A stretch of DNA of 64,000 nucleotides. Origin: Isoetes taiwanensis (taxonomy: Eukaryota > Streptophyta > Lycopodiopsida > Isoetales > Isoetaceae). The stretch is from contig JAJEKV010000003.1 in assembly GCA_021234155.1 (NCBI GenBank), positions 33,155,166 to 33,219,165 on the forward strand, given 5' to 3'. The first letter of the stretch is position 1. The number at the start of each line of letters is the position of its first letter. Of this stretch, positions 40,737-51,918 are shown in pieces. The notes under the pieces were generated by a model. That model did not search any database. It was given only the letters and a program-made list of their open reading frames with translations, and had not been told where the DNA came from. The position numbers and the translations under genes are program-made.

Positions 40737-41680
40737 TCTCGCCAAAACAAGAAAATGGTTGGGCCCCCAGCCACAAGGGTCTTCAGTCTTGGTACCAAGG
40801 TATCTAAGTGAGAATTATGGTAGAAAAAGAATGTGAAGTGCAAGTGCTGATAGAATGGAGGTGAATATAGTGGTGTGAAAAAGTGAGTGAGTGAGAAGGA
40901 AGTGGGAATGAATGTAACATGGTAAAGTGGTGATGGAAGTGGAATATATGAGGTGATATGGATATGTAAATGTTTGAAGCTCGCCAAAACAAAGAAAGTG
41001 TGTAAGAATGAGTATGGATATGGTGAGATAGTGATGGAAGTAGAGTGTATAGAATGAGGGGAAGGTGCAAATGTTGAGATCTCGCCAAAACAAGAAAATG
41101 TGTGACTTCTTGATCCTTAAAAATGCAACTCTGCTATGATGGTGAAGCTGAATTGCAGAGTGCCTTCTTTTGGGAATGAGAACAAGAGTAAGGAGTTTAA
41201 ATGGATAGCAGGACCACTTATGGCAGATGAATAAAGATGGAGAAAGGGTGCACCTGTCATGGAAACATACAAACAAGTTAAACTTGATTCTTGCACTCTG
41301 CTATGATGGTGAAGCTGAATTTGCAGAGTGCACATTTGGAGAGATAAAATGAAAGGGCATGGCTGAATGGAGGGCAGGACTACAATGAGACAGGTGAGTG
41401 AGAATGGAAAAAGGGTGCTCCTGCAAATGACACTTGGCAGTTAATAAAAACCTTGGTTTGAGACTGTTTGATAGCTCATCATTCATACTGGCTAATCTGC
41501 AAACATAAACTTAGTGAAGACATTAGTCTCTAAATTTAAACAAAGTGAAATCCAACCTATCTAATATCTAACTTTAATTCTAACTTGCCTGCATTCTAGA
41601 GCATGAAAAGAGACAAGCAAATGTGCTGATCCCAGTACCTTTTCAGGTGGATAGTATTGATAGGATTTGGGAGTGACAAT
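40737..41680. repeat. 3' untranslated region of the nested element with internal repeats
   Basis: CTCGCCAAAACAAGAAAATG recurs at about 40738, 40980 and 41080. A 35-bp unit starting CTCTGCTATGATGGTGAAGC occurs at about 41130 and 41300; its ends (GCACTCTGC/GCAGAGTGC) pair into a hairpin. No polypurine tract was obvious at 40737. Confidence 0.75.
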
Positions 41681-42770
41681 CTAAGTCAACTCCTTTAGCC
41701 AATATGAATTGGTGCACAGTTCCAACACTTCATAGGGACCTTCCCAGAGATTCTCAAACTTACCGGCTGAATCCTCTCTTGATTTATTCCATTTCAGAAC
41801 TAACTCTCTCCGTCTTGAAGGTCCCTTGTATTTTATGAGCAGCTTTGAAAGCAGCCAAATCCTTGGCTTTTTTAAGCAAATTAGCATTCTCAGCTTCCAT
41901 CCTATATTCTTCTAAATGCAAAAGGGCATCCAGTCTTTCCTGCAAGGCATACTTAAAAGGCAAACACAACTTATGAGCTAACCCTCAGGATGGAAGCTCA
42001 AGCTCTCCATCGAAGCACACTTCAATGCCATAAACCAAGTTAAAAGGGGTATGAGTGGTTGCTGCTTTGATGGTGACTCTATAAGCCCATAGGGCATCCA
42101 CTAATTTAACATGCCAATCTTTTTGATTATCATCCATTGTTTTTGCAAAATACCCTTCAAAACTTTGTTAGTAGCTTCTCGCTTGACCATTACCTTGGGG
42201 ATAGTAAGAGGAACTCTTGGTATGTTTGACCTTAAGAATGGTCAATAAATTAGCAATAACTTCATTCACAAAAAGGAGTACCTCTATCGAGAATGTAATT
42301 GTAGAGGAATACCAAACCGTGCACAAATGTACTCATGTAAGAACTTTCTTTGTTGGGCATTAGCCTGCCTCAAAGGAATTGCTCTGCCCATTTGGTAAAA
42401 TAATCTTGAGCTACAATAATGTGCTGATGTTGCCCAAGAGAAGAGGGGTTAATAGGGCCAATATAATCTAATCCCCAAATTTGGAAGGGTCCTGAGAAAT
42501 TATGGGATTTAGTGTACCGGGATAGGATCCTCTTGCCAAATATTTGGCACTTGTGACAAGATTTTATAGCAAAAGATAACAATCTTTAAATATTGTAGGC
42601 CAATAGTAACCTGACCTGAGAATTTTCTTGGCAGTGGTATCTCCAGCAAAATGGCCTCCACATATTCCTTCATGCATTTCTTTAATGATCAAGGCAGATT
42701 CTTCTTCATTGACACACACAATAATAGTCCATCCCCTGTTGACTTTTACATAAAATATCATTAATCATTT
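41681..42770 (-). pseudogene. Integrase of the nested element, frameshifted
   Basis: The HHCC region lies near 42700-42540 ('HEGICGGHFAGDTTAKKI', 'CHKCQ'). The core follows: 'PFQIWGLDYIGPI' (about 42490-42455), 'DYFTKWAEQ' (about 42405-42380), 'KSSSYYPQGNGQA' (about 42215-42180), 'DALWAYRVTIKAATTHTPFNLVYG' (about 42095-42030). C-terminal ORFs reach 41681. The catalytic D,D,E layout is visible in outline but crosses frames. Confidence 0.85.
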
Positions 42771-42889
42771 TGAACCCCACACTTTTCTTTTAAATCTCCT
42801 TTGTCGGCTTGAGGTCAATCCTGAGGGCATCTCCCTGAATTGTAGAAAATTCTTTATAGGTAGTCACCAATCCTGGCCCTGCCATCATC

Positions 42890-44170
42890 ATCCGGCACTG
42901 CAATAAGCTAAGGCATCCACAAAATCAACAACTTCCACTACATCCTCATGGTCAAAGAAAATATAAGGCAAATAGAGACTAGGACTCTTTACTTGATGTA
43001 ACTCTTTTATAGAAATATCAAAGGTTTGTAACTTGCAAGCCCACCTTTGAATTTTTGGTTTAGAGGTAGCCTTACCAAATAATAAACTGTTGGATTTGCT
43101 TCATATAAACTTGAACTCAACTTTTTAATAACAAATGACCTTGCATCAATGAGAAACATGAGAGCAAAAAAAGACTCTTCTCCATTTCTCGTGTATTTTC
43201 TTCGGTTGAACTCCATTGTTTACTGGCAAAAGCTATGGTGTGCTTGTCCTCCCTGTAATAGCTAAGCCTATGGCCTTTTTAGTAATAGTAATGTAGACCT
43301 CAAATGGCTTGGTCAAATCTGCTTTTTAGGAGAGTTGCTTCACAAATGGACTTTATAAGCAACTCAAAAGACTCTTGGCAATCGATGACCATGTGACAGA
43401 ACATACTTGCTCTCGATTTGGAAATCCTACCTATTCTTGTCAGCTTAGAAATAGGACTTATAATGCGAGCAAAATTAGGAATATACATCCTAAGAAAACT
43501 AGTCATGCCAATAAAACTTTTGACCCCGCCTCAAGTTTTTGGGGGCACCAGTTTTTGAGAGCCTCAACCTTTTCTTGTGCCACCCGTATACCATTGTTGG
43601 ATACCTCAGGTCCCAGAAGTTGTCCTTTGGATGCAAAGAAATACATTTCTTTGGATTAAGGTTGATCGCAGATACCCTACACAAAGAACATATCTTTGCC
43701 AACAATTCCAAATGATTAGTAGGGTGAGATCCCAAACAAAGGTCATCCAAATAAACCCTGAATTCTTGAGGAGACATATGCCTAAAAATAACATCCATGG
43801 CTCTCACGGAAAGTAGCAGTGCATTCATTAGTCCAAAAGGCATTCTTTTTCATTGCATAAGTTCCCAAGGGGTAATAAAAGAGGTCTTAGGTTGGTCTTC
43901 TTCTTTAATACTAATGCGATTGAATCTTTTGAGAAGCCATCCAAAAATGAGTACATCTCTTTACCTGTTACAACATATAAGATCTCCTCTAAAAGGGCAA
44001 AGGGTAACAATCTTTGATGGTAGCCTTTGTTGAGGTCTCGATAGTCAATGCATCCTTAAAGCACCACTTTTTTCTCCACGGGGACAATACAAGATACCCA
44101 TTCGATTAACAATTTCAATAATAACACCGCATCCAACATCTTATCCAATTCATCTTTAATTAGTCCCATT
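42890..44170 (-). pseudogene. Reverse transcriptase and second RNase H of the nested element, frameshifted
   Basis: The RT reads 'CIDYRDLNK' (about 44045-44020), 'EMYSFLDGFS' (about 43955-43925), 'MPFGLMNA' (43843-43820), 'FRVYLDDLCLGSH' (about 43768-43730; the usual YVDD box is YLDD) and 'FLRMYIPNFARII' (about 43500-43460). After it, 'ANPTVYYLV', 'PKIQRWACKLQTFDISIKEL' and 'FVDALAYC' (about 43110-42900) are remnants of the regular gypsy RNase H. Several frameshifts are present, some in homopolymer runs. Confidence 0.85.
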
Positions 44171-44451
44171 AGTGAAGCATTAATCCTTCTCAATTTTTAA
44201 AAAACAGGTTTACAACCTTCTTTAATCTTAATTTCAAATTGACATACATCAGTTCCATACACCGATAGCTTCTGACTAATCCCAAGCAAATACATCTTTT
44301 CTTCTTCAAAAACACTTGTATGTTCTCTTTGTTTTGATATTCAATCAAATCCCCAACAAACAAGGTTCGAAATCTTACCATTCTTAGTGATTACAATCTC
44401 TTCATCTCCTTTTTTTTTGCATCAATGGTCAAAATAGAGACGTAGTGCTTT

Positions 44452-45120
44452 TTACTTCATTGTCATCAAGATCATCTTCGTGAATAGCTCTTCGGTTAAA
44501 TGTGACATGAGAGTCTCTCTACACAAAGCATCAGCTTCAAAATTACCTTCTCGGGGATATGAGTGATTTCCATGAAGCAAAAAACTTGAGAGCACTCCCA
44601 TTGCCCGATTCTTCAAAAGCTCCATATCTGCATTCTTTTGTTTGATAATCTCCCAAACTTGTTTGCAAATTAATTGTGAGTCACCATAAATATGGATATT
44701 GGCAATATCCATAGCTTTGGCTTCTTGAAGACCTGCAATCAAAGCCTTGTATTCTGCCACATTAGAAGTGACTTGAGGAAAAATTCTCCCTACCTTAGCT
44801 AAGAGTTTATGAGAAGAATCTTTCAAAATAGCAGCAGATGATGCAACATTTAGTTTTTTAGAGATACCTCCATCAAACCATAGAAAACCTGTTGGTCCTT
44901 GTTTGCTGGGAAGTGCACACTCCATAATAAGGGGAACCATTTCATACTTCCTTGGTTTGGTGTTTTTTAACCTGTAAGATCCCAAAGGCTCCTCAATTAG
45001 CATTTCTTTAATAAAGTTTACCTCTTCTTTGGAGTCATAGGAGCCTTCTTGGTTGTAAATAGTAGCAGTTTGGGAGCCATTGGAGATGGTACATCTCCCT
45101 TGAGACCGGCTGCCTAGCAT
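44452..45120 (-). CDS. Extra type-I RNase H domain of the nested element, intact frame
   Basis: A 222-codon open frame. The domain starts at about residue 80 with 'FLWFDGGISKK', followed by 'SNVAEYKALIAGL', 'IYGDSQLICKQV' and 'NFEADALC'. The four acidic catalytic positions of RNase H I (D, E, D, D) are all kept. It resembles the archaeal/plant-like RNase H acquired by Tat-group retrotransposons, which degrades RNA in RNA-DNA hybrids. Here it sits between protease (45180-45452) and RT (44170-42890). It is one of the longest intact frames in the element. Met at 45120 is probably internal to a polyprotein. Confidence 0.82.
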   Translation of the reverse strand: MLGSRSQGRCTISNGSQTATIYNQEGSYDSKEEVNFIKEMLIEEPLGSYRLKNTKPRKYEMVPLIMECALPSKQGPTGFLWFDGGISKKLNVASSAAILKDSSHKLLAKVGRIFPQVTSNVAEYKALIAGLQEAKAMDIANIHIYGDSQLICKQVWEIIKQKNADMELLKNRAMGVLSSFLLHGNHSYPREGNFEADALCRETLMSHLTEELFTKMILMTMK

Positions 45121-45179
45121 CCACGGTAGCTAGCCATCTCCTCCCTAAAAAGTAGGTCATAGATATCCAGATTCATCTC

Positions 45180-45745
45180 CTATATCTTCAAAAGCCACCA
45201 CAATAAAGTTAGCAGCTTCAGATATGCCTTCAGATTATTTAACACTTTAGTCACCACACCAATAGGAGAGATTTTAGCATTATAAAAAGATCTTAGTAAT
45301 ATAGAAGCTCTCTTGTCCACCTCGAAACCACACTTCTTCATAATGTGATATGGCATGATGTTTAGGGGAGATCCCCCATCAAGTAATACATTGGAAAAAG
45401 TAAAACCTCCTAGAGCAGCTGAACATGTAAATGCTCCAGGGTCTTTTTTCATTACTCTAGAATAAGATCAGTGGCATCAGTAAAGTTTATACAAGCATTT
45501 AATTGTTCACCACTAGTTTGCTGAAGCACTCTCTTTCTGTAGTTGGGTGCAATCTTTAACAATGTGAAAAGATCCACACTTACCTTAGAGTTTTTGAGCA
45601 AGATATCCACTTCATCAAAGTCTTGGTCTTTCTTACCAAACTTTTGCTGAGGAGGTGGGGCTATCACCGGCAATGTACTTCCATTGTAGGTGGGGAGATC
45701 TAATTGTGGGATGCCTACTCGAGTCAGCATGTGTATTGACTTCAT
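45180..45745 (-). pseudogene. Aspartic protease region of the nested element
   Basis: Two minus-strand ORFs meet at 45452. The second has 'NVLLDGGSPLNIMP' (about 45395-45350), the retropepsin active-site block with D-G-G in place of the more common D-S/T-G. The first is a linker from the CCHC region. Cleavage of the Gag-Pol polyprotein is the expected role. Confidence 0.75.
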
Positions 45746-46085
45746 TCATTCTTCTGGTTTGCACTACCATAACTTCTTCAGTCTTGGGAGCGTCTGTAGC
45801 CTGAATAAACCTTATTGAAGTGCTTGGTTTAGTAAACCTCACAGAAGGTTTAGGTTCTGACCTTTTTTCTTGTTCCTGCTTGGCAAAGTATTTTTTAACA
45901 ACACACTTAACATCAGTATGACCAACTTCTTTACAGAAAGAACAAATAGGGCATTCTTTTCCCAAAGTGGCCTTTCCTATTACATTTAGGACACACTTGC
46001 CAATAGCAAATTTCGATGGATGAGTATTCCTATTACAATGGACACATTCAGGGTAAGTTTTACACATTCTTGCATTTGAGCTCAA
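45746..46085 (-). pseudogene. Gag zinc-knuckle region of the nested element
   Basis: Contains CSFCKEVGHTDVKC, an exact CX2CX4HX4C knuckle (about 45950-45909), preceded by further paired cysteines ('CVHCNRNTHP'). A Lys/Glu/Arg-rich tail follows. The frame is open from 46085 and continues past 45746 to 45633. Nucleocapsid binding of element RNA is expected. Confidence 0.82.
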
Positions 46086-46292
46086 CTAGTTGTTTGGTTA
46101 ACTTCTGCTAAAGCCTCAATAACCTTAGATAGGTCTGACTTAACCTCTGCAACTTGAGAACTAGCTTCCTCCTCCTTAGATTTCTTCTTTTCTTTCCGTA
46201 TGGCATACACTGGAATGGAAGGATGATGGTCATAGTGTGCATCAATAACATCAGGGTAAAAAGGATCGGGGGTATGATGAGGAGCATAATGC

Positions 46293-46760
46293 TTATCGTG
46301 GTGAGTAGAGAACATCCGGGTTAGATCGGTGGTTTGGCAAAGACTTTGTAAATGGAATCAAACCCTTCAAAGCTTGGATTTTTGAGCAACTTTCTTTGGA
46401 TATCCGTCTTTGCAGACCATTAATAAAGGCAGAAACTAGAACGAGTTGGGATGGTAACTTGTGCTTTTGACACCTGCTCATGAATGTACTAAACCTCTCC
46501 TTGTATCTTGGTTCACACTTTCTCCCCGCATGTATAGAAAAACCTTGCAATTCATTAACCAAATCTTGTGGAGCAGCCAACTTACCAAATCTATCCGAAA
46601 CTTCTTGACAAGTTCATCCCATGAAGTGGTACCAATTAACTTCTCATAAGTTAACCAAGCTCCGGCTTCACTCTCATCTTTGAAACATTTTTTCAAATTC
46701 AAAAGCTTGCATCCTTTCTTGAAACCATAATCCCTGTAATAGTCTTCAAATATTCTCAAA
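46293..46760 (-). pseudogene. Gag capsid-like region of the nested element
   Basis: Overlapping minus frames read 'DESEAGAWLTYEKLIGTTSWDELVKKF' in pieces, then 'DLVNELQGFSIHAGRK' and 'PSQLVLVSAFINGLQRRI', the pattern of plant retrotransposon Gag domains. A frameshift near 46530 separates the halves; ORF 46315-46082 links to the knuckle. Confidence 0.75.
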
Positions 46761-47970
46761 AGTGGTTAGCACTCATCTTTTGGAATCAAAGGTAGGCAAG
46801 GGACAGGGACATTCAACTCAAAACTGGTATGGCATGTTTTGAAGTAAGCTAGTTGAGAAACTTGAAGGCAATGGCCTTTCTCTCAAATGATCCGATACAT
46901 CAACATCTTCTAATGGTTACATTTTTACTGGAAATTTTTGCTTTGGAGCCATGAGTTAGAGATCCGGGAAGATCTCGGTAGAACCTCCAAGATGTTGACC
47001 CTAAACACGCTTAAAGGTCAACCACAAGGAACCAATTCAAGTTTTCACTCAAATTGGGGTTAGAACCTCCAAGATCACTTGAGGTGATCAATCTATGCAA
47101 GAAAATCCCAAAAACAAGTTCAAAAGTTTGAGTTCTAAACCTTTCCCATTTCAAAAAATGGTACCTTTGCCAAACCAATGTGGTGTCGAGGTGCAGATCG
47201 ATCTTTTGGGTGGTGCAATAGACTTGGTCAAAAAGTGGTAGTTAATCGACAAGTAAAACCCTCGACCAAGTCGAGAGATTGAATCTGTGAGTTATTCGAG
47301 CTCAAAGTGGAGTCAAATTTTGGTCAATAGAGGTCAAATGTAGAAAAACGGATCGAGAAATTGAGATTTGGAGTTGCCAATCTTTTTTAGAAATTCAAAG
47401 TACATAGGTGGCAATGATGCTAGGGATGAGGGGCAATCAATCAAATCTTCTTTTGGATGTGAAAAGTATTTTTGTGGATAGATTTGGCAAAATACAGTCA
47501 AAACCAAAACCCGAGAGCAATTTTTTGAATTTGAGCTATACTTGGTATTTTTGAATGATTCCAACTCCTTTAGACTGCACAAGCTCTAAAGATAGATGGC
47601 AAGTGGTCCAAAGAGGTAGAAAAACACACTAGAATTTTCTGTAGGATATTTTGTAGCAAGAATTGTAAAATAATATATCGAGATGGATTTGACAACTTGG
47701 CAATCGATTTGAATTGATATGGAGGTCAATATATCATGATAACAGAATATATAAGGATGCTTCATAGCTTAACATATCAGAAAATAATCTTCTCAAGTCA
47801 ATAAGTAATTTTTTGAAGATAATGTCAACCGGATCTTGTAAATCCGGTTGAGGAGAGCTCAAGAACTTCAAGGATCGTCTAGATCTTGCTCAAAGAATGA
47901 TCAATATAGGATCTGAATACCTCTCGGCCTTCAAAATTTTCTCTCGCCTTCGTTTCCCATGTATATAGAT

Positions 47971-48597
47971 CCCATCGATCCGAGACATCGGATCGCCATT
48001 CTAGAATGGGACGAGCATGCATGTTTTGCATGCATGCAGCGGCGCATGCCCATTCCGATTGGGAGTTCGCTATTTTAGAAGCGCGTTTACGCCCGACTTC
48101 TCATCGGGCGCTTCCTCTTCTCTCTGTGATGCACCTTATTCTCTTTGAACCCACCCTCCCCTTCTTTGTTATTGTATTTTTATCGCGTGGCACGCTACAG
48201 AATCAGCCCCCTCCACTCTAGGAGGTTTGTTTTGTCTTGTTGTTTTGTTGGTGATGTGCGGGTACAAGTTAGCGGCATCTATTTCGACTTTTCCATTCGT
48301 GGGTTTTGGGAGCTTGATTTTTATGCCTTCCGTTGTCCAAACCCTTTCCGGTTAAGGCTTATCACTAGGTTTTTCCTCGAAAAACCCGAAAGGGCGGGGT
48401 TTTTAATCCCTTGATAAGCTTTCTGCAGGTACACTCAGCCCATCTCTATTAGCATTGTATTTTGTTGGGGTCCAAATGATATAATTGGATTTTCCTTTAT
48501 TTTTTTATGGGTAGTTCGCATGTGTGCGGCTACCCACTATCCAACCATTGTAGAAAATTGTTTGAGATGAATGGGAAGCGGAGTCCCATTCTAGAAT
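47971..48597. mobile_element. 627-bp insertion with inverted repeats inside the nested LTR
   Basis: Defined exactly by comparison with the other LTR, where TATATAGAT joins TTAGATTTTT directly. ATTCTAGAATGGGAC (47998-48012) is inverted as GTCCCATTCTAGAAT (48583-48597). The left end also carries CGATCCGA-GACA-TCGGATCG (47976-47995). It has no transposase and no clear target duplication. It holds a copy of the nested-hairpin element (48354-48422). Confidence 0.8.
48354..48422 (+). repeat. Nested-hairpin element, copy 3
   Basis: Core GGTTTTTCCTCG...GGGCGGGGTTTTTAATCCC with outer arms GCTTATCA (48357-48364) and TGATAAGC (48412-48419), different in sequence from the other copies but fully complementary. 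Confidence 0.8.
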
Positions 48598-51018
48598 TTA
48601 GATTTTTTCGGTTCCCCATCTTAGGGCTTAAATTTAGGCTTGATTGAATGCTTAGGGCGGAATCTGAGAAATAGGTAAGTTTCCAGAGTGCAAGGCTTCC
48701 ATTCCTACAAGCTGATTCGAAAGCAATTTTCCAATTTTAGGGTTCTTCACCTGTATTTTTCCAGAATTTATGCCGATAATGGGCCGTGTTTTTGGGAGTA
48801 TAAACCAGGAATATCTCAGATTTAACCATTTAAAAATGTTAGGCCATGGTTTCAAAGGGTGCCTTATGAAATAATTAGATAGGTAGATCAATGGGAGAGA
48901 TGGCAACCCTAATTTTTGAGGAATATGCTAGGCTTAGATACTATGCATTGGGATATTCCATGGGTAGCATGAATATTTAAGGCACAATGGTGGACAAGGC
49001 AAAGTGGTCATAAAATTCCAAGCTAGAAATGGGCTAGGGGTATTCATGAAGGTGTGATAAGAGTGGGAAAGAGATATGAAATAAGGAGGCAAAAAAGAAT
49101 TAGGCAATCAAGGTGTGATTTGGCAAAAAAATGAACAAGGGAAAATATAAGCACAAGGGGAATATGACTAGGAAATGGGGTAAGAGTATGGGTAAAGATG
49201 ACTAGGAGGTGGAATCTAATGCCATGGGATCTTCCAAACTTTTAACTTCCAATCTTCAAAATTGTCTTCCAAACTTCATAACCCGTAATCTTCTAGAGCA
49301 TATTCTTGACTAAACACTTTGACCTTAAATAAAAGTACCTCATATGAGTCTTGAGCCTTGAACACTTGTTGACTTGTAAAATGGACATCCTTTGACCTTC
49401 ATATCAATGTTGACTACCAAGTCCTCGTTTGACTTAGCCTTCCTAACTTCAACAAATAACCATTCAATTAGTATGTTGCCCTTTGGGGCAACAAGTAGGC
49501 CTGAAAAGTGTTGGGACTTTGATCAGAGTCTCACCGGATGCATAGCCAAAAAGGGCTACTCCCGGGTTTCATCTCCCGATTAGATGGGGCAGGTAGGGAT
49601 CACTCCCTCCGAGGAGATCTACATGCTGACTCAAGGTGACTAGAGGGTCAGCGCCCATTGATTCGTGAACCCACCTTTGGAAAGTCATGAACACCACTTC
49701 ACTGTTGTCGAGCCCATGCCCTACCCACACTCGGTGGTAAGCCATTAGACCTAGTCACAATGATCCCCCTGTGAGGCCTTACGCACTGCGGGGTTTGTTC
49801 AAGAGTCGGGACCACGAATCTCCTTCTTAGCCGGTCACGGCCCTTCACCCACAACCCGGTGGGGTTCTTGTACATGCGAATCTATGGTGTGCTAGAGGCT
49901 AATCTAGGAGCATCTACTACCAAGCTTGAAGTCTCTACCCCCTTCCCAATACAAGGAGTTCACGGAGATACATCATCCATATACATCACGGAAGAACTAA
50001 AGAACTAGATCTAATCTATATCATAGAGTTAGGTTCTTTAGTTAGAGTCCGTATCTAGAGATCTAGATAGGCGCTAAAGGCGATTTAATAGGCTAAACCC
50101 TCTTTGATACAATGACCGGAAAACGGTTTAGACCATTAAATCGACTACATACTGATCCATGAGTTGCTCCTCGACTGAGTTCGACCATCCCTCCTTGAAC
50201 TGCTTTCGAATCAAGGGAAACTAATGGTGCCATTCTCTCGACAGAGCACGGAGGCGGTTTTGACTCTGGAGCAGCCAAAATGAGCTCTAAAACCCTAGGA
50301 ACGAAAATGGGCAAGTTAGGGTTCTCCTACTTAAATAGGCAAGGGTTGGGGCTTAGGGTTTCCAATTATCCCTATACTTAGGCATGTGGGATAATTGGAA
50401 ATGGGCCCACTTGCCTTTAATGGCTAGGTGGCCAAATGTGCCTACATGGAAATGTGTGCACCTAAATGTGCCCACATGGAAATGTGTGCACCTTAATAAA
50501 TGTGCATGTGCACATTAATAAGAAATGCACATATCTAGCAAGTTGCCCCCTAGGGCTACTCACCTGGCTACACGTCGGCATTACCGTCCGCGCCGAGTGG
50601 GCGTGTCACAGCGTGATGATCGATAAAGATCGCCCCGGGACCGTGAAGATCGTCTTTGAAACGCCACAATGCATCTGTGATTTTTCTCTGAAGCCTTTAA
50701 TCTTCTGGAGTTTCTCAGCTTCATTTTCAGTTTTTTCAGACCTCTACAGGGATGATATTATAGGCTGAAGCATAGTTTAGCTGCAACATCGGGTAAACAG
50801 AGTCGGCATAAAGGAGATTTGAGGAAGGAACAAATCCGAGACAGCACTATCGGCTTTGAGCAAGGGATTTTGTTGAAACTTCAGGCTTTGGGAGTGGTTG
50901 TGGTCGCCTTTAGGTTACGTCTCTCATCTTCGCTGGTATTTTATGCAAAACAGAGATGTAGTGCAGGAAGAACAGACGGTTTTAGCCCACGAAATTTCAG
51001 TAATCTCCTATTTTGTGA

Positions 51019-51202
51019 TGATTTTCCTTCTAAAGTTTTTCGTATTGTTAAATTCGTGGATTTGCTGGGCTCTTTTTTTGATAAATCTCTCTCATAACAG
51101 AGAGATTTAATGATTTTCCTTCTAAAGTTTTTCGTATTGTTAAATTCGTGGATTTGCTGGGCTCTTTCTTTGATAAATCTCTCTCATAACAGAGAGATTT
51201 GA
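51019..51202. repeat. 92-bp tandem duplication
   Basis: Units begin at 51019 and 51111 and are almost identical. Each ends with a small hairpin AAATCTCTC/GAGAGATTT. Confidence 0.92.
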
Positions 51203-51918
51203 GGAATCTAATGGCTTCATTGGGTAAGATACAGGTTGTGGAAAACGAGACTTTTGTAAGAGCAAATCTTTTCCGGATCAAAGGCCCATTTCATAGTGCC
51301 TGCTCCCCTCTTTACTTCAAGGCATTAACAATCGCACTAGATGCTAGGAGCTGCCGGATTTGTGTGATAGAGGATTTTGTATGTATATACATTTCAAAAG
51401 CCAGTGTCGACACAAGAGATTCGGTGATTCGGTGTGTTCGTAAGTCAGGAAAGCATGCAGCAGATATAACAGGATCTGAATATAGCTTACTGCAACATAA
51501 AGATTGGAGGACGAGCAAGGTCCTCGCAGCCACAAATCGAGCTATTCTCTAATCGACGAAGGGGGTTTCGGCAGGTTATTTCGGCCCGCTTTGCCTGCAT
51601 ACAGTTAATTAAGACAACAATATAATAAAAGCCAGTCATGCGCTATGTGCCAGTTAGAAATCCTGATTCAATTCAGTGAACCTCAGAATAAAGTAAGATA
51701 ATATACAGTGTATTGGGGGGAGGCGATGGCAGTGGCAGCAGGCTATAAGGATGGGTGCTATAAATGAACGGCAGCAGGCGCCGAGCCGAATCGGAGGATG
51801 AGAACGCTATAAATGAACGGCAGCATGGGAATCCAAAATCCACCAGATGGAAAAAGGATGTGGCAGCATAAATCCAAAATCCAAAATGATGGAGAAAGGA
51901 GCTGATAATAATTTTGGG

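Larger units (their letters stand above)
38866..49493 (-). mobile_element. Nested Ty3/gypsy element with an extra RNase H before RT
   Basis: A 10.6-kb element with LTRs of 1871 bp (38866-40736) and 2501 bp (46993-49493, including a 627-bp insertion). Domains on the minus strand in order: gag, CCHC knuckle, protease (D-G-G), RNase H type I, RT, remnant second RNase H, integrase. The protease wording and dual RNase H recall the Tat/Ogre group, but there the extra RNase H is known to follow RT. Flanks ATGAG and AGTAG are only partly alike, so the target duplication is not clean. Confidence 0.88.
46993..49493 (-). repeat. 5' LTR of the nested element, with a 627-bp insertion
   Basis: Starts TGTTGACCCTAAACACG and ends TTTGGGGCAACA. 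Removing 47971-48597 leaves a length almost equal to the other LTR (1874 versus 1871 bp). Between the two LTRs most differences are 1-2 base length changes in homopolymers plus short clustered replacements. Confidence 0.92.
28696..50668 (-). mobile_element. Outer LTR retrotransposon with perfect 5-bp target duplication
   Basis: LTRs at 28696-30303 and 38418-50668 (the latter interrupted) enclose an 8.1-kb interior. ATGCA directly precedes 28696 (28691-28695) and directly follows 50668 (50669-50673), a perfect 5-bp target-site duplication. A tRNA-iMet-like primer site by the right LTR and a polypurine tract by the left LTR show that it is transcribed on the minus strand. The element without its insert is about 11.3 kb. 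No RT or integrase could be recognised in the interior, so it may be non-autonomous or very decayed. Its LTR shares a block with element A. Confidence 0.9.
38418..50668 (-). repeat. 5' LTR of the outer element, split by the nested element
   Basis: Halves at 38418-38865 and 49494-50668 align to successive parts of 28696-30303. Outer ends (plus strand) are TGTGGCGTCCCC and AACGCCACA, an 8-bp inverted repeat. The break is at the point matching about 29132-29137 of the other LTR. Confidence 0.88.

Noticed and set aside
46938-46992. A primer binding site for the nested element
   Set aside because: The minus-strand sequence after its 5' LTR (TCTTGGAGGTTCTACC) does not clearly match a tRNA 3' end that I know.
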